Part shown: positions 15,452-16,839 of the stretch, piece by piece
How the letters are laid out: each line of letters begins with the position of its first letter
Position numbering within the stretch: position 1 is the stretch's first letter
NCBI GenBank assembly: GCA_012511425.1
Contig: JAAZGC010000007.1
Coordinates: 1-16,839 of the forward strand
Direction: 5' to 3'
From: Clostridiales bacterium
GTDB taxonomy: Bacteria > Bacillota > Clostridia > Oscillospirales > CAG-272
DNA: 16,839 nt
The notes under the pieces: generated by a model
Databases searched by the model: none
Seen by the model: only the letters and a program-made list of their open reading frames with translations
Told to the model about the DNA's origin: nothing
Translations under genes and position numbers: made by a program

Positions 15452-16576
15452 ATGAGAGAGCTTAATTCCGAAAAGCTTGCGCGGAACATTGAGTCGCGGA
15501 TCGGCGTAGATATCTCCGCCGGCCGCGTCGGCGGGGCTTTAGTCTCTGTCGTTCAGCATGACAAGGTGGTATATGAAGGCGCTTTCGGTTCGTTCACACC
15601 GGGAGGAAACGACAGGCTTCCGATGAACACCATATTTCGAATAGCCTCGATGACAAAGCCCGTAACTGCTGCGGCGGTGCTTATCGAAGCTTCACGCGGA
15701 CGGTTGGGCTTGGGGGATCTTGTATCCGATTATCTTGACGGATACAGAAATCTTAATATCGGCAAGACAGCAGACGGGAAAGTTACGATTACCGGAGAAC
15801 AAAAGACACCTATTCGGATCTATCACCTGCTAACGCATACCAGCGGCATCGGATCGGGTGATATCGGAGATCTCAGATGGATGATGACTGATGAGCAGAA
15901 AAGTTCAATGAAAGGCTCGGTCAGTTTCCATTCAACCGCTCCTCTCGGATTTGATCCCTATACCGCTCAAGCGTATTCCACCGCTGCTTTTGATATGGCG
16001 GCTGCGATAATTGAAAAAACTTCGGATATGCCGTTTGACGAATACCTGAAAAAGGAACTGTTCGAACCGCTCGGTATGCCGGATACGACATTCAGCCCGA
16101 ACGAAGAACAGTTTAATCGTCTGATAGGTTTACACGACCTGAAGGACGGCAAATCCGTATGTGTGCAAACGCCGCCGGGTTATGTATTTGCCGACTATCC
16201 GACAAGCTACACGGGTGCCGGCGCCGGACTTGCGTCAACTCTTGAAGATTACAAGCGCTTTGCTGCAATGCTGCTGCACGGCGGACAAGGTATAATAAAA
16301 CCAGAGTATATAGGAATGATGTCAAATCCACAGGTCCCTCAGCTTATCATGCCTGGACCTCAAAAATGGGGTCTCGGGGTTCGGGTTATAACCGATAAGT
16401 CATATCGTCGGCTACCTGCCGGTTCTTTCGGATGGAGCGGTGCTTACGGCACTCACTTCTGGGTTGATCCAGCAGACGGCCTTTATGCCGTTTATATGAA
16501 GAACTCGATATATGACGGCGGTTCCGGAGCTGTTACTGCTGCAAATTTCGAGGAAGATGTAGAGAGGGGATTTTAA
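15452..16576 (+). CDS. Serine hydrolase, class C beta-lactamase/esterase family (PF00144)
   Basis: 374-residue penicillin-binding-protein-fold hydrolase. The nucleophile motif is S66-M-T-K69 in RIASMTKP. HTSGIGSG marks the next conserved loop, and Y175-S-T177 stands for the usual YxN/YxS motif. The C-terminal GWSGAYGTHFWVDP is the pattern seen in EstB-like esterases of this family. There is no signal peptide, so it cannot be a periplasmic or surface beta-lactamase or peptidase; a cytoplasmic esterase acting on the operon's substrate (for example an acylated sugar) fits better. This is inference. Start choice: an ATG at 15445 leads to a stop after six codons, whereas 15452 has AAGGTGA 9 bases upstream. 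The gene is 14 bases after the binding-protein gene and appears to be the last of the operon. Confidence 0.88.
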   Translation: MRELNSEKLARNIESRIGVDISAGRVGGALVSVVQHDKVVYEGAFGSFTPGGNDRLPMNTIFRIASMTKPVTAAAVLIEASRGRLGLGDLVSDYLDGYRNLNIGKTADGKVTITGEQKTPIRIYHLLTHTSGIGSGDIGDLRWMMTDEQKSSMKGSVSFHSTAPLGFDPYTAQAYSTAAFDMAAAIIEKTSDMPFDEYLKKELFEPLGMPDTTFSPNEEQFNRLIGLHDLKDGKSVCVQTPPGYVFADYPTSYTGAGAGLASTLEDYKRFAAMLLHGGQGIIKPEYIGMMSNPQVPQLIMPGPQKWGLGVRVITDKSYRRLPAGSFGWSGAYGTHFWVDPADGLYAVYMKNSIYDGGSGAVTAANFEEDVERGF

Positions 16577-16675
16577 AGAATTATTTCTCTCAAAGATGTG
16601 ACCGATGACTTATACGACATTTTTTGGGAGAAGAAAAATACAACAGACAGCGCATATGCCAAGCTAATCCGGTAA
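16577..16675 (+). other. In-frame open stretch directly after the serine hydrolase stop
   Basis: The codon after the TAA at 16574-16576 opens 32 sense codons in the same frame (beginning RIISLKDVTDDLYDIFWEKK, ending in TAA at 16673-16675). Its amino-acid make-up is protein-like. There is no ATG, and a GTG at 16598 is the only usual start. It may be a decayed gene remnant or chance. The remaining bases to 16713 hold no terminator or promoter that I can support. Confidence 0.25.
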
Positions 16676-16713
16676 TAATAATTACCATTGCAATTAACAA
16701 ACGGAGAATCCTT

Positions 16714-16839
16714 ATGAGAAAATCACCTTTTAGCTTACCGGCATTTTATTGCTGGAACTGCGGAAAAAGAATAAAGAAAGGTAGCAAAGATTGTCCTTTT
16801 TGCGGAGTTAAATATAAGGGAGAGGAGCGTTATAATGGA
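16714..16839 (+). CDS. Zinc-ribbon protein, N-terminal fragment
   Basis: A 42-codon open frame runs off the window end. The start ATG follows ACGGAGA with 6-7 bases spacing. The peptide reads MRKSPFSLPAFYCWNCGKRI, then further basic residues and DCPFCGVKYKG, a CxxC-x(13)-CxxC zinc ribbon of the short type placed at the N-terminus of many Firmicute membrane or regulatory proteins. A very strong ribosome-binding-like sequence (GGGAGAGGAG, 16818-16827) precedes an out-of-frame ATG at 16835. The zinc-ribbon gene may therefore end just beyond the window and overlap the start of another gene, or the ATG may be spurious. No function can be assigned. Confidence 0.6.
   Translation, partial: MRKSPFSLPAFYCWNCGKRIKKGSKDCPFCGVKYKGEERYNG

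Noticed and set aside
15445..15465. ATG at 15445 as the serine hydrolase start
   Set aside because: That frame stops after six codons. The ATG at 15452 has correct spacing to AAGGTGA.
15452..16576. Antibiotic-resistance beta-lactamase
   Set aside because: There is no signal peptide, the Tyr motif is YST and the gene is inside a sugar operon. An esterase role is more likely.
1..16839. Phage, plasmid, CRISPR or insertion-sequence content (the TraX and virion-core names could suggest it)
   Set aside because: There are no integrase, transposase, capsid, terminase, relaxase or spacer-repeat patterns. TraX-family and SPFH/virion-core-like names are historical, and both are common chromosomal genes in Firmicutes.

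Overview
The window looks like chromosomal DNA of an uncultivated gut- or rumen-type Clostridia (Oscillospirales/Christensenellales-like). This is inferred from three things: near-consensus sigma-A promoters (TTGACA-17-TATAAT at 4007-4035) with AGGAGG-type ribosome binding sites, intermediate base composition, and a gene mix typical of these Firmicutes (two-permease CUT1 sugar importers, lipoprotein solute-binding protein, TraX-family membrane protein, Ig-like/Fn3 secreted protein, SPFH protein with zinc ribbons). There are no tRNAs, rRNAs, CRISPR arrays, insertion sequences or transposases. Coding density is high and no gene-free stretch exceeds 300 bases.

Minus-strand left part (1-3902). 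From a clear promoter at 2182-2210 an operon runs leftward: two carbohydrate ABC permeases overlapping by 4 bases, then the start of an HlyD/lipoyl-type membrane-anchored adaptor cut by the window edge. To its right, also leftward, lie a TraX-family integral membrane protein and a secreted Fn3 plus Ig-like (Big_2) protein. The latter has its own promoter (3874-3902) and a rho-independent terminator (3039-3065) that sits immediately before the TraX start codon.

Centre (4007-6400), plus strand. A consensus promoter drives a SPFH/virion-core-like protein whose C-terminus carries four zinc ribbons. It is followed by a terminator hairpin, a stand-alone type I phosphodiesterase/alkaline-phosphatase-superfamily enzyme, and a second terminator.

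Right part (6406-16576), plus strand. A promoter overlapped by a cre/LacI-type operator-like sequence opens a tight six-gene carbohydrate operon. Its genes are a GHL6-like putative glycosidase with a trimerisation domain, a GH127 beta-L-arabinofuranosidase with all known catalytic and zinc residues, a large unassigned (beta/alpha)8 putative glycosidase of clan GH-D character, a PF12831-type FAD-dependent oxidoreductase, a lipoprotein sugar-binding protein with an EF-hand-like loop, and a cytoplasmic class-C-beta-lactamase-like serine hydrolase. None of the enzymes has a signal peptide. The simplest model is capture of an arabinofuranose-containing glycan or glycoconjugate fragment by the lipoprotein, import through a CUT1 permease pair (possibly the one at 227-2109, possibly one elsewhere), and stepwise intracellular trimming. 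The oxidoreductase raises the possibility of an oxidative step and the esterase of a de-esterification step. The window ends in a small zinc-ribbon gene whose 3' end, and a possible overlapping next gene, lie outside.

The most novel-looking parts are the unassigned glycosidase and its pairing with the FAD oxidoreductase inside the arabinofuranosidase operon, and the stand-alone SPFH protein with tandem zinc ribbons.
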